A stretch of DNA of 36,301 nt from Ignavibacteria bacterium. GTDB taxonomy: Bacteria > Bacteroidota > Ignavibacteria > Kapaibacteriales > Kapaibacteriaceae. A program made the translations under genes and the position numbers. The notes beneath the pieces are model-generated. The model made no database searches. It was given only the letters and a program-made list of their open reading frames with translations, and was not told the DNA's origin. Position 1 is the first letter of the stretch; each line of letters opens with the position of its first letter. Location: positions 1 to 36,301 of the forward strand of contig CANHFG010000015.1 of NCBI GenBank assembly GCA_947459875.1, written 5' to 3'. Positions 7,603 to 17,030 of the stretch are shown in pieces.

Positions 7603-8880
7603 ATGATCGATCACCGTCCGATGTCACTCGCCCCTTTGGCGATCCTTCGCATCATCTTCGGCACGGTGATGGTGATCTCCTGCGCGCGCTTTGCGTGGCT
7701 GGGCTGGATTCGGGAGCAATACATCGACCCTGTTGTTCACTTCCCGTATGCGGGGTTCGAATGGGTTGTTTCACTGGGTGATCCGGGGATGTACGTTCTG
7801 TTCGGGGTCATGGCGTTGGCGGCCGCGGCTGTCGCACTCGGCGCGTGGTATCGCATCAGCAGCGTGGTGTTCTTCCTCAGCTTCACGTATGTGGAGCTGA
7901 TCGACAAGACCTACTACCTCAACCACTACTACTTCGTCAGCATTGCCGCCTTTCTGTTTTGTCTGGTTCCTGCGCACAGGATGTTGAGTATCGACGTGAT
8001 GCGCAAGCCCGAGTTACGGGCCGATACCGTGCCGCGCTGGGTGTTGGACGTGTTCAAGCTGCAGATCGCGATCGTCTATGTCTTTGCCGGTATTGCCAAG
8101 ATCAATCACGCATGGCTGATCGATGCCATGCCACTGCGCATCTGGTTGCCGGCGCAGAGCGACCTGCCTGTGATCGGTCCGCTCATGACGCTTTGGTGGT
8201 TGCCGTGGGTGTTCTCGTGGGCCGGAATGCTGTTTGACTGTTGCGTACCGTTTCTGCTGTGGAACCGTCGAACACGTCCCTATGCGTATGCTGCCGTGAT
8301 CGTATTCCACGTGATCACCGGAATGATGTTTCAGATCGGTGTCTTCCCGCTGGTGATGATCGCCATGACGCTGGTGTTCTTCGAACCGGGTGCATCGCAA
8401 CCTCAACACGGCTTGTCCAGCGTGCTTGTGCGAATGCCACGCCCCGTAACGATCATCCTGGCAGCACATCTTGCGGTGCAGATTCTGCTGCCGTGGAGGT
8501 TCCTGCTCTATCCCGGTGATCTTCCCTGGACCGAGGATGGCTATCGCTTCTCGTGGCGCGTGATGCTGATGGAAAAGGCCGGTACGGCAACATTCACGGT
8601 GTGGGATGGGGCGACGGGGCGCGGAGGAATCGTCGATAACAGCGAATTCCTCAATGCGCATCAGGAAAAGCAGATGTCGATGCAGCCCGATATGATCGTA
8701 CAGTATGCCGGCTTTCTGCGCGACGAGTTTACACGTCGTGGCGTTCCACGTCCGCGCGTTACCGCCGACGTGTGGGTAACGCTGAACGGGGCTCCTGCAC
8801 GCCGCATGGTCGACCCGCAAAGGGACCTATCACGGGATGAGATCGGCCTCGGACCGAGCACATGGGTACTGGCGCGATGA
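7603..8880 (+). CDS. HTTM / vitamin-K gamma-carboxylase-like membrane protein
   Basis: A 425-residue multi-pass membrane protein of the HTTM group (horizontally transferred transmembrane domain), related to vitamin K-dependent gamma-glutamyl carboxylase. Hydrophobic helices lie near residues 10-30, 63-80, 86-100, 108-123, 150-165, 200-220 and 228-260. Conserved-looking segments are YLNHYYFVS (105-113), VYVFAGIAKINHAWL (158-172; Lys166 falls where the animal enzyme has its catalytic lysine region) and FDCCVPFLLWNRRTRPY (211-227). The C-terminal soluble part has PWTEDGYRFSWRVMLMEK, also typical of the carboxylase family. The enzyme would modify a protein or small molecule at the membrane, but its substrate is unknown. 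Codon 7 is an alternative start. It sits between the imelysin and receptor genes and overlaps the latter. Confidence 0.85.
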   Translation: MIDHRPMSLAPLAILRIIFGTVMVISCARFAWLGWIREQYIDPVVHFPYAGFEWVVSLGDPGMYVLFGVMALAAAAVALGAWYRISSVVFFLSFTYVELIDKTYYLNHYYFVSIAAFLFCLVPAHRMLSIDVMRKPELRADTVPRWVLDVFKLQIAIVYVFAGIAKINHAWLIDAMPLRIWLPAQSDLPVIGPLMTLWWLPWVFSWAGMLFDCCVPFLLWNRRTRPYAYAAVIVFHVITGMMFQIGVFPLVMIAMTLVFFEPGASQPQHGLSSVLVRMPRPVTIILAAHLAVQILLPWRFLLYPGDLPWTEDGYRFSWRVMLMEKAGTATFTVWDGATGRGGIVDNSEFLNAHQEKQMSMQPDMIVQYAGFLRDEFTRRGVPRPRVTADVWVTLNGAPARRMVDPQRDLSRDEIGLGPSTWVLAR

Positions 8881-11126
8881 GATCTGCCGCCATTATTCGT
8901 TCGTGCTGCATTGGCACGCTGTTACTGCTATGGGCGGGAGTGTGCCTTGCCGGTGGTGCGGATGTTGAGTCGACCCCTACCGTGATTCTCGGTGCGAAGG
9001 ACACCATCCTTATGCGCCTCGTGGAGGTCTCCGGCCTGCACGAATCACCATTTCTTATCACACGCATCGATGACGTGGAGAACGGCGTGATCTTCGCAGC
9101 CAAGAAGACAGAGCGTATCTCTCTTGCGAACGTTATCGCCAACACCGCGACAAACAACACGCGTCAGACCTTTTCGGCCATTGCAGGTCTTACGATCTGG
9201 GAAAGCGATGCGGCCGGACTGCAGCTGGGAATCGGTGCGCGCGGACTGAATCCGAACCGGACGTCGAACTTCACGACGCGGCAGAACGGCTACGATATCT
9301 CTGCTGATCCGCTGGGTTATCCCGAAAGTTACTATACGCCACCGCTGCAGGCACTCGAGCGGATCGACATCGTGCGGGGCGCAGGCGCGCTGCGGTACGG
9401 AACGCAGTTCGGTGGGGTTGTGAACTTCATCATGCGCGAGCCCCCTCGTCAGGACCCGCTTACAGCCGAGATCATGCTGACGGGAGGATCGTATGGATTT
9501 GCCAGCGGTCTTGCCCGCGTAGGTGGCACCGTGGGCAAAACATCCTACAGCGTCATGGCACAGTACCGTCGGGCTGACGGGTGGCGACCCAACAGCGAGT
9601 TTGATCAGCGCCTCGGATATGCCTACGTCCGGCACGCCATCACGCCCAACTTCCGTATCACGGCTGATGTGACGGCCATGCAGTACCTGGCACATCAGGC
9701 GGGCGGGTTGACCGATCGGCAGTTCGCTCTCGATCCTGGTGCATCATTGAGAGCGCGCAACTGGTTCAATGTCGACTGGTTGCTGGGATCGGTAACGGCC
9801 GACTGGATCATCGACTCGATCACAACGATGCGATCAATGTTCTTTCTGAATTCGAGCTCGCGCGCTGCACTGGGGAATCTTGATCGGATCAATATGATCG
9901 ATCTAGGTGGTGATCGCACGATGATCGATGGGGTCTTCCGCAACATCGGCAACGAGACCACCGTGCAGCAGGACCGAACGATCCTTGGACTACCCGCGTC
10001 CATCCTCGGTGGTGTACGCCTCTTCCGCGGCGTCACCACGCAGCGGCAGGGAACGGCCTCGTCCGGAAGCGGTGCGGACTTTCAGTTTTCGGGAAGGGGC
10101 CTGCGTGACGGCTCGGACTTTACCTTTCCGAACACCAACGTGGCGGCCTTTGCCGAAGCCGTTATCACGCTTTCGGATCAGATCCGCATTGTGCCCGGCG
10201 TGCGGGCTGAGCATATCTCTACCCGGGCGGAGGGCCGCTACGGCCTGTCCGTACGGGATCTTGCCGGCAACTTGGTGGTCGATTCACTGGTCGACGAAAC
10301 ACGGCAGCGTGACCGCACCATCCTGCTCGCAGGCATTGGCCTAAGCTACAAGACCGGCCCGATGGAACTGTATGCGAACCTTACGCAGAACTATCGTTCT
10401 ATCACGTTCAGCGATCTGCGCATCATCAATCCCAATCTCGTTGTCGACGCGGACATCGCCGATGAGCGCGGTGCAACGGCCGACGTTGGAGTGCGCGGCA
10501 CCATCGATGATCTGCTGTCGCTGGACGTGTCGCTCTTCTACCTCAGCTATCGCGATAAGATCGGCGAGGTGCTTCGCAGTGATCAGGCGCCGTTATATCT
10601 GCCATACCGATTCCGCACCAATGTGGGTGATGCATATACCACGGGTATCGAGGCCATGACGGAGGTCAGTCTCACTCGTCTCGTCGGCTATGAGGCAGAC
10701 GAGCCCGTTCCTGATGTTCACCTGATGATCAATGGCTCGGTTGTCAGGGGGCGCTACAGTGTCCCACGTGACCCGTCGATCGATGGCAACGTGATCGAGT
10801 ATGTGCCGGATGTTGTCCTGCGCACAGGCCTGATCGTACGCTACGGCAGCTTCCGCAGCTCACTGCTGCTGTCCCATACCGGACGCCAGTTTACCGATGC
10901 CACGAATGCCGAATTCTCCGCCTCTGCCGTCAGCGGTGCGCTGGCCGCGTATCGTGTTGTCGATCTGACGATGACCTATACGATCAGCCCGGTAGTTGTA
11001 GAGCTGACGTGCAACAACCTGCTTGATGCACGCTACGCTACGCGGCGTGCAGAGGCGTATCCCGGACCCGGCCTAATACCTGCCGAGCCGAGAAGTATCT
11101 TCCTCGGAATGCGCCTTACGCTCTGA
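8877..11126 (+). CDS. TonB-dependent outer membrane receptor (FecA-like)
   Basis: A ~749-residue TonB-dependent receptor that would import a ferric complex or other large solute across the outer membrane using TonB-ExbBD energy. I chose ATG 8877, which forms an ATGA overlap with the HTTM stop and gives a clean signal peptide (MRSAAIIRSCC...VCLAGG); ATG 8862 would add five residues. The plug domain is clear: TFSAIAGLTIWESDAAGLQLGIGARG, then LERIDIVRGAGALRYGTQFGGVVNFI, followed by a beta-barrel with long extracellular loops and the typical end SIFLGMRLTL. There is no N-terminal carboxypeptidase-like repeat, so it is not SusC type. Its ligand cannot be read from sequence; the imelysin and DUF4856 neighbours favour iron. 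Last gene of the operon, ending three bases from a convergent gene. Confidence 0.9.
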   Translation: MRSAAIIRSCCIGTLLLLWAGVCLAGGADVESTPTVILGAKDTILMRLVEVSGLHESPFLITRIDDVENGVIFAAKKTERISLANVIANTATNNTRQTFSAIAGLTIWESDAAGLQLGIGARGLNPNRTSNFTTRQNGYDISADPLGYPESYYTPPLQALERIDIVRGAGALRYGTQFGGVVNFIMREPPRQDPLTAEIMLTGGSYGFASGLARVGGTVGKTSYSVMAQYRRADGWRPNSEFDQRLGYAYVRHAITPNFRITADVTAMQYLAHQAGGLTDRQFALDPGASLRARNWFNVDWLLGSVTADWIIDSITTMRSMFFLNSSSRAALGNLDRINMIDLGGDRTMIDGVFRNIGNETTVQQDRTILGLPASILGGVRLFRGVTTQRQGTASSGSGADFQFSGRGLRDGSDFTFPNTNVAAFAEAVITLSDQIRIVPGVRAEHISTRAEGRYGLSVRDLAGNLVVDSLVDETRQRDRTILLAGIGLSYKTGPMELYANLTQNYRSITFSDLRIINPNLVVDADIADERGATADVGVRGTIDDLLSLDVSLFYLSYRDKIGEVLRSDQAPLYLPYRFRTNVGDAYTTGIEAMTEVSLTRLVGYEADEPVPDVHLMINGSVVRGRYSVPRDPSIDGNVIEYVPDVVLRTGLIVRYGSFRSSLLLSHTGRQFTDATNAEFSASAVSGALAAYRVVDLTMTYTISPVVVELTCNNLLDARYATRRAEAYPGPGLIPAEPRSIFLGMRLTL

Positions 11127-11129
11127 GCA

Positions 11130-12935
11130 TTACTTACAGAACGTCTGTACCAACTGACTGGCTTCGGCACTGCCGATCGCCGCGGCCTGGCGCCAGTCGG
11201 CACATGCTTCGCTGGCCCGACCAACATTGTAGAACGCCTTACCACGGTTGACGTAGCCGACCATCAGCGCCGGGTCGAGTGCAAGAGCCTTGTCAAAGAT
11301 TGGCAGTGCCGTGGGTAGGTCACCCTGCTTGGCAATGATCGAAGCGATCATCGCCCAGCCTTCGGCGAAGTTCGGCTTCAGTTCCATCGACCGGCGATAG
11401 TGCTTGAGGGCATTGGGCATATCCTCACGTCGGCTGTACCAGTTGGCCATATTGTAGTGCGCGGCGAACAGCTCCGGGTTTCGCAGCACGGCCTGCTTGA
11501 AGTCGTTTCCCGCATCCATGTCGCGCTGAAGATTCTGATACAGAACACCCCGATTAACGTATGCCTCGGCATACTCCGGACAATACGTCATGGCCGATGT
11601 GTAGTCAGCTTCAGCCCCCTTAAAGTCGTTGGAGATGGCGCGCAGGTATCCACGGTTCAGGTAGGACATACCCGAATGCGGATTGCCGGCGATGGCCATG
11701 TCGTAAAACGCACCTGCCGTCTTGTAGTTCTTGGCGCGCATGTAAGAGTAGCCACCATAGAACACCACGGCTGCCAGGATGGCGAAGCTCACCGTGGATC
11801 GATGACGGCCGTCCATGAGACGTCCGAGAATAACGGCTATGACGATGCCGATGCCCACCATTGGCAGGTACGAGCGATGCTCCAGATAGTCGTAGGCGAT
11901 CTTCCCCAGCTCGTTGGTGTAGGCAACACCCGGAGCAGAGAACAGAAGAAACCATCCGATGCCGAAGATCGTGAGCTTGCGTTCGTTATCTGTGGCATGA
12001 CGCAGTGCGGCAACCACCAGAGCAATGGCAATAACCGAACCGAGACCGGTCACGAGCCACGTAAAGGCCGGTAAGGGGGCGAGCCCGATCGGCACGAGAA
12101 ACTTGCCGATGGTCTCGGGAATGGCGCGCAGGTTATTCAGGAATGGGATAAAACCGAACACCGTTGCATCGGGATACTTCGGGATGACCATGCTGCGGGC
12201 AACAAACCACAGGACAATCGGAATGAGGCACGGTAGAAGCGTCAGGGCAAGGGTTTTGGCCGTTTCGGCACGACGTGGGTGTAGCATCCACCATGCGGCC
12301 GTGATGATGATCGGGATCAGTACCGAGGTTTCTTTCGAGAACATCGAAAGGAAGAAGCAAACGTGCAGGAAGACCAACGTCGAGACCTTGCCGGTATCGA
12401 GATATCGGAACGTAGCACGCAGACATAAGAGCGTGAACATGGCAATCAGCAGGTCGCCTCTTCCCGGAATCCATGCGATCACATGCACGAAGAGCGGACT
12501 TGTCGCATAGATCAGCGTCGTGGCCAGCGCCGTGCTCGGTCGGAACCGAAAGTCTTTCAGCGTGAGGAACAGTAGCCAGCACGTTGAGATGTGTAACAGG
12601 ATATTCGTCAGGTAATACGCCCAGCTTTTGCCCTTACCGATCTGCGTATCGAGAAAGATCGAGAGGTTCTGCGTCGGCCGGTAGAAGTTGCGTCCCGGGT
12701 TGTTGAAGAACGCGTCACGCTGCAGGACTTCAAAAACGTTCGACGGATTTTTCAGGAGCTTCTCGTTGAACGTGATGATCACGTCTTCATCGAACTTGCC
12801 GATCGTAAAGCTCATGGACTGGCCATAGAGAACAAGTCCGATGATGGACAGAAGGATCAGAACCGAAACCGGACTGCTGAACTGGTCAAGCAGTGATGAC
12901 GATGATGCGCTGGAAGTGCGTTTATTCTTGGCCAT
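11130..12935 (-). CDS. TMTC-like membrane glycosyltransferase (GT-C) with TPR repeats
   Basis: About 601 residues if started at ATG 12935 (MAKNKRTSS), which I prefer; the frame is open to 13007 but that adds a basic non-signal N-terminus. The first two thirds contain roughly ten membrane helices with GT-C hallmarks: an acidic first loop GKFDEDVIITFN, then NFYRPTQNLSIFLD, GRGDLL, SKETSVL and EHRSYLPMVG. The last ~200 residues are five or six tetratricopeptide repeats, e.g. AYVNRGVLYQNL, AAHYNMANWYSR, GYVNRGKAFYNVG. This layout matches bacterial TMTC-type proteins, relatives of O-mannosyltransferases that use lipid-linked sugar. Substrate unknown. It is convergent with the receptor on its left and divergent from the heme-type receptor on its right. 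Confidence 0.82.
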   Translation of the reverse strand: MAKNKRTSSASSSSLLDQFSSPVSVLILLSIIGLVLYGQSMSFTIGKFDEDVIITFNEKLLKNPSNVFEVLQRDAFFNNPGRNFYRPTQNLSIFLDTQIGKGKSWAYYLTNILLHISTCWLLFLTLKDFRFRPSTALATTLIYATSPLFVHVIAWIPGRGDLLIAMFTLLCLRATFRYLDTGKVSTLVFLHVCFFLSMFSKETSVLIPIIITAAWWMLHPRRAETAKTLALTLLPCLIPIVLWFVARSMVIPKYPDATVFGFIPFLNNLRAIPETIGKFLVPIGLAPLPAFTWLVTGLGSVIAIALVVAALRHATDNERKLTIFGIGWFLLFSAPGVAYTNELGKIAYDYLEHRSYLPMVGIGIVIAVILGRLMDGRHRSTVSFAILAAVVFYGGYSYMRAKNYKTAGAFYDMAIAGNPHSGMSYLNRGYLRAISNDFKGAEADYTSAMTYCPEYAEAYVNRGVLYQNLQRDMDAGNDFKQAVLRNPELFAAHYNMANWYSRREDMPNALKHYRRSMELKPNFAEGWAMIASIIAKQGDLPTALPIFDKALALDPALMVGYVNRGKAFYNVGRASEACADWRQAAAIGSAEASQLVQTFCK

Positions 12936-13022
12936 AATGCAGTTGTTTCCCCTATGCGAAATGCCCCGCAATATCGCCATTGCGTCTGACTTGATGGGAA
13001 GCATCATCCGTAATTTCGAGTC
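12936..13022. other. Divergent promoter spacer
   Basis: An 87-bp spacer between the divergent TMTC-like gene and the heme-type receptor. It must hold both promoters. GGGGAAA about 12 bases upstream of ATG 12935 on the minus strand may be its ribosome site. No palindrome like the one at 5308 is visible. Confidence 0.4.
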
Positions 13023-15293
13023 ATGCTGATAACGCGATCGGACCTTTCCCGACTCATCCGGCTGCCTATTCCCCTGCGGCTGGCGCTGACCGTTGCGCTG
13101 ACATCGTACACGCTGCTTGCCAACACCGACAGCACGAGAATTGACTCGGTCCGGACGTTTTCCTCTTCGGGCATCGTCGTCAGCGCGAGTCGTTGGGCCG
13201 AACGAGCTTCAACCGTTTCGAGACAGATCACCGTGGTCCGATCTGAGGACGTGCGTGATGGCAACCCTGGCACAGCAGCCGACATGCTCGAGGGCACCGG
13301 TGCGGTATACATGCAGCGCAGTCAGGCCGGTGGCGGCAGCCCGCGCCTTCGGGGCTTTGCTGCCAACAGCGTTCTTCTGGTTATCGATGGGGTTCGCATG
13401 AACAACGCGATCTACCGGTCGGGCAACCTTCAGAATCTGATTCAGGTAGATGCGAATTCACTGGCATCGACCGAGGTGCTGTTTGGTCCGGGGTCGGTTC
13501 AGTATGGTTCGGATGCACTCGGAGGCGTCATAGCCATGCAGACCAAGGACCCTGTGCTGATCGATTCAGGCATGAAATACTTCGGAGGGGGCTTCATTCG
13601 TTCCGCCTCTGCCACACAGGAACGTTCCGGCTCGATCGAGTTCGATGTGTCCCTTCCTTCATTTGGATCGTACACAGCGCTCACCTACAGCTCTTTCGGT
13701 GACCTGCGCTCCGGACGTATGATGCCGTCTGAGCTGCCGGAGTTCGGTCTTCGACCCTGGACGGTGCAGCGGATCGGTGGTCGGGATACCGTAGTGGTGA
13801 ACCCGGATCCTCACCGTCAGATCTCGAGCGGGTACGATCAGATCAACGCCCTGCAGAAGTTACGCTGGAAGCTCGACGATGCGATGGAGCTGAGATATAC
13901 CGGGCTGTTTACCACATCATCCAACATTCCCCGCTATGATCGACTGGTCGAAACCCGCACGGTGGGATCATCGACACGTCCACGTTCGGCAGAGTGGTAC
14001 TACGGACCCCAGACGTGGCTGATCAATTCGCTCGCGTTTGATGTTCGACGTCCCGTCTTCATCGCCGATGAACTGAAGGTGACCATCGCTCACCAGTGGT
14101 TCGAAGAGTCCAGGCATAGCAGAAACTTCGGCAACCCGGTTCGTCGGGATCAGCTTGAGCGCGTGTCGATCATCAGCGCCAACATTGATGCGAAGATCGA
14201 GCTCGACGATTCGGGGAATGACCGTGATCTCTACTACGGCGTCGAGGCAACATTTCAGGATGTTCGCTCACGGGCCAATAATGTGAACATAGACACGGAT
14301 ATGACCACGCTCGGGGTTACACGGTATCCGGACGGAGGATCAACTGTTGATCAGGTCGCCGCCTATGCTCAGCTGCGTTGGGAGTTTCATCCTCGTCTGT
14401 CCGTTGCCGCCGGCGTGCGCGCAACAGCCATTCAGCTTCGCTCGCAGATCACGCCGGAGTCAGTCTTCAGAGTGCCGTTCTCCACCATTCAGACAGATCC
14501 GTCAGCGCTCACCGGCTCGATCGGCGGATCATGGGCCGCAACAGATATTCTGAAGTTCCAGGGGAATCTCGCCTCCGGGTTTCGAGCACCCAATGTTGAT
14601 GACATCGCAAAGGTCTTTGAATCCGAGCCGGGTCGCGTGGTCGTACCAAACCCCGGAGTTCGTCCGGTTACCGTGCTGACGGCTGAAGGGGGCCTGCACA
14701 TCGCTCCACTCGAAGGAGTAACGTTCCAGGCAACCGCCTACAGATCGTGGTTGAGTGATGCATTGGAGAAGCGACCATTTAGCTTGGATGGACAGGATAG
14801 CATTGACTTCAACGGCCAGACCAGTCAGGTTATCGCCGTTCAAAATGTGGGCACGGCCCGCATCTGGGGAGTCAGCATGGCACTCGATGTCGAGTACCGC
14901 ACCGTGCGATTGCACGCCACGGCAACCGGTGTATGGGGTCGTGACGAAACGAACAATGTCCCTCTGGAGCATGTCACGCCGGCATTCGGTCTTGTACGCG
15001 TGCATTGGTCACCGGCGCTTGGACTTGATCTCACAGCGGATGTCCGGTGGTCGGCCGCATGGCTTGTGTCGGAGATCTCTCCAGCTGATCAGCCCCTTAT
15101 CGGCATGACAATCCCGCAAGGGGGCTTACCGGCATGGACCGTGGCGGGCGTACGAGCATCGTATGATCTCAGCACCACCTTTATGCTGCAGGCAGCCGTC
15201 GAGAACATCTTCGATCTGCAGTACCGTCCGGCAGGCTCGGGGATCTCTGCTCCTGGACGCAACGTTGTCACAACGATGAGGGTGCGACTCTAA
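13023..15293 (+). CDS. TonB-dependent receptor, hemoglobin/heme family type
   Basis: A 756-residue outer-membrane receptor with signal peptide (hydrophobic residues ~18-33) and an N-terminal TonB-box-like stretch around GIVVSASR. The plug contains SPRLRGFAANSVLLVIDG, RMNNAIYRSGNLQNL and VLFGPGSVQYGSDALGGVI, a close match to the hemoglobin/transferrin/lactoferrin receptor family. The barrel includes ASGFRAPNVDDIAKVFE and VVVPNPGV, corresponding to the FRAP ... NPxL signature of heme receptors, although the conserved histidine between the two boxes is not evident and NPNL is NPGV. Ends with NVVTTMRVRL. Import of heme or another iron source is likely but not certain. No TonB, ExbBD or ABC heme transporter gene is in the window. 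No strong Shine-Dalgarno site precedes ATG 13023. Confidence 0.88.
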   Translation: MLITRSDLSRLIRLPIPLRLALTVALTSYTLLANTDSTRIDSVRTFSSSGIVVSASRWAERASTVSRQITVVRSEDVRDGNPGTAADMLEGTGAVYMQRSQAGGGSPRLRGFAANSVLLVIDGVRMNNAIYRSGNLQNLIQVDANSLASTEVLFGPGSVQYGSDALGGVIAMQTKDPVLIDSGMKYFGGGFIRSASATQERSGSIEFDVSLPSFGSYTALTYSSFGDLRSGRMMPSELPEFGLRPWTVQRIGGRDTVVVNPDPHRQISSGYDQINALQKLRWKLDDAMELRYTGLFTTSSNIPRYDRLVETRTVGSSTRPRSAEWYYGPQTWLINSLAFDVRRPVFIADELKVTIAHQWFEESRHSRNFGNPVRRDQLERVSIISANIDAKIELDDSGNDRDLYYGVEATFQDVRSRANNVNIDTDMTTLGVTRYPDGGSTVDQVAAYAQLRWEFHPRLSVAAGVRATAIQLRSQITPESVFRVPFSTIQTDPSALTGSIGGSWAATDILKFQGNLASGFRAPNVDDIAKVFESEPGRVVVPNPGVRPVTVLTAEGGLHIAPLEGVTFQATAYRSWLSDALEKRPFSLDGQDSIDFNGQTSQVIAVQNVGTARIWGVSMALDVEYRTVRLHATATGVWGRDETNNVPLEHVTPAFGLVRVHWSPALGLDLTADVRWSAAWLVSEISPADQPLIGMTIPQGGLPAWTVAGVRASYDLSTTFMLQAAVENIFDLQYRPAGSGISAPGRNVVTTMRVRL

Positions 15294-15323
15294 GCCGAGC
15301 GCTTCAACACAGCGTGCACATGG

Positions 15324-17030
15324 TTACCGTGTGCGCACCAGCGTTCCGAACGAGCCACGAGTTCTGCGACCATGCAGGATGTAGCGGTACGACCCGGATG
15401 CAGCGGAGACAGCACCATCGGTCATTCCGTCCCAGATCACTGTGTATCGTCCTTCGTCAACAGGTGTCTCGCGAAGAAGAGAGCGAACGAGGTTGCCCTG
15501 CATATCCACGATGTCGATGGAGATCACATCGGCAGCCGGCAGCGTGAAGGCGATCGACGTTCGGTCCATCGATGGATTCGGATACACGTGCTCATCGAGG
15601 TAGTCGGTGTTCCACAGAATTGGAATGCTCGTTGCCAGCGAGTCATAGCAGTTCTTTGCGCCGATGACGTAGGATGCGGAGACATCCTTGTTCTTCCGAT
15701 TGCCTGCCTCATTCTTCGGAGGATAGCTACGCACGTACTCGATCTTTGTGGCCTCGGGGCTGACGTTCACGCGCATGTGACCGGAGTTCGGTAGAATGAG
15801 TCCCTCGAGATAGCCGTAGGCGGTAGCCTGTCCCGTACCGGAATATCGGGCGTGGCTTGGCTGCGGCACTTCCTGGTAGATCAGGCAGTCCTTCTCCTGC
15901 TTTCCGAAGAAGTGGTCATGACCGTGAAAGAAGACGTTCACACGGTGACGTTTGAGAAGGTCCTTGATGGGTAGTTCCCAACCGGGACGGTTTTTGGAGA
16001 AGCCTTCGGTGCCGTCGAGATTCTTGCCGCCCCATTCATAGCGATCAGCAAACTCCACGCCACCGCGTCCGTCAGGGTCGCCCCCTACCAGCTGATGCGA
16101 GAAGATGAACTTGAAGGTAGCGGTTGACTTGGCAAGCGTTGCCCGGAGCCACTCGTACTGTTCTCTACCCAGCGTCCAGCGCCAGCCATTGAGAGAGTCC
16201 GGCTTAGGCTTGGTGAACCAGTATGGATCGATCACCATGAACAGCGCATCGCCCCATTCCCAGGCATAGTAGGCGCCACGCCGTCCCACGAACGGGTAGC
16301 TTGTGGTATCGCCCGTGTAGAACCCATCTGGCTCGGGGTTGAGGAAATACTTCTTGCGGTCAGTTGTGCCGTAGACCGGTACGTTGTCTGCCGTTCCATT
16401 ATTTAGCCAGCCGGCCTCCCCTTCGTGATTGCCGAGGGTAATGAACAGCGGCACTGTGTGACAGGCCTCTTCATAAAATGAACGTAGCAAGCGTGCACGA
16501 TAGGTGATGGTGTCATGCGTGACCTTCTTCTGGGCGTTCGTCATCTTGTCCGACATGAGTATGTCGCCAAGGTCGATCATGAAGTCAGGAGAGTCCTCCA
16601 GCTCATTGCGCAGCGTTCGCAGATACACCGAGGTGTCACTCTGCTCATCCATGTGCGGATCGGCCTGTATAACGAACGTGAACGGTGAGCCTCTGCGCCG
16701 CTGCGTATGGAATGAATACGTTGGGCGAGTAACAGAAGGGGCTCCCTGCTGCTTGCGATAGACCACCTGGTAGAAGTAGCGCGTGTCGGGTTGCAGCTCG
16801 TTTATCATGATGGTGATCGGCTCTGCGGAATTGACCCTCGTCCACGGTGTCTGCGCGTTAAGTGCATCCGCCGCCGTGCCGTAGTAGACGCTTGCCTCGA
16901 CGCTCTGGTCGGGTACGATCTGAATGGTGATGGATTTGTCGGTCGGACGTCCCAGAAGCTCACGATGCTGGAGCGTCTGCGATGTGGCAACAGAAAAACT
17001 CGTAAGGACGAGAGCAATGATCAATCGCAT
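15324..17030 (-). CDS. Secreted metallophosphoesterase with FnIII-like and FlgD-like domains
   Basis: A 568-residue exported phosphoesterase of the calcineurin/purple-acid-phosphatase-like group. Order: signal peptide (1-18), purple-acid-phosphatase N-terminal (FnIII-like) domain (~20-110), catalytic domain (~115-400), then a C-terminal FlgD-Ig/T9SS-type region starting at VYPNPSMDRTSIAF. Metal ligands visible are D124 and H126 (ADPHMD), D156 (DLGD), N201 and H202 (GNHE), SH at 311-312 and HGHDH at 369-373, so the dinuclear site is complete. The C-terminal YTVIWDGMTDGAVSAASGSYRYIL is a FlgD-like sorting module. Its ATG overlaps the stop of the upstream paralogue by one base (TAATG), so the two are translationally coupled. 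Substrate (phosphate esters or nucleotides outside the cell) is inferred only from family. Confidence 0.9.
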   Translation of the reverse strand: MRLIIALVLTSFSVATSQTLQHRELLGRPTDKSITIQIVPDQSVEASVYYGTAADALNAQTPWTRVNSAEPITIMINELQPDTRYFYQVVYRKQQGAPSVTRPTYSFHTQRRRGSPFTFVIQADPHMDEQSDTSVYLRTLRNELEDSPDFMIDLGDILMSDKMTNAQKKVTHDTITYRARLLRSFYEEACHTVPLFITLGNHEGEAGWLNNGTADNVPVYGTTDRKKYFLNPEPDGFYTGDTTSYPFVGRRGAYYAWEWGDALFMVIDPYWFTKPKPDSLNGWRWTLGREQYEWLRATLAKSTATFKFIFSHQLVGGDPDGRGGVEFADRYEWGGKNLDGTEGFSKNRPGWELPIKDLLKRHRVNVFFHGHDHFFGKQEKDCLIYQEVPQPSHARYSGTGQATAYGYLEGLILPNSGHMRVNVSPEATKIEYVRSYPPKNEAGNRKNKDVSASYVIGAKNCYDSLATSIPILWNTDYLDEHVYPNPSMDRTSIAFTLPAADVISIDIVDMQGNLVRSLLRETPVDEGRYTVIWDGMTDGAVSAASGSYRYILHGRRTRGSFGTLVRTR

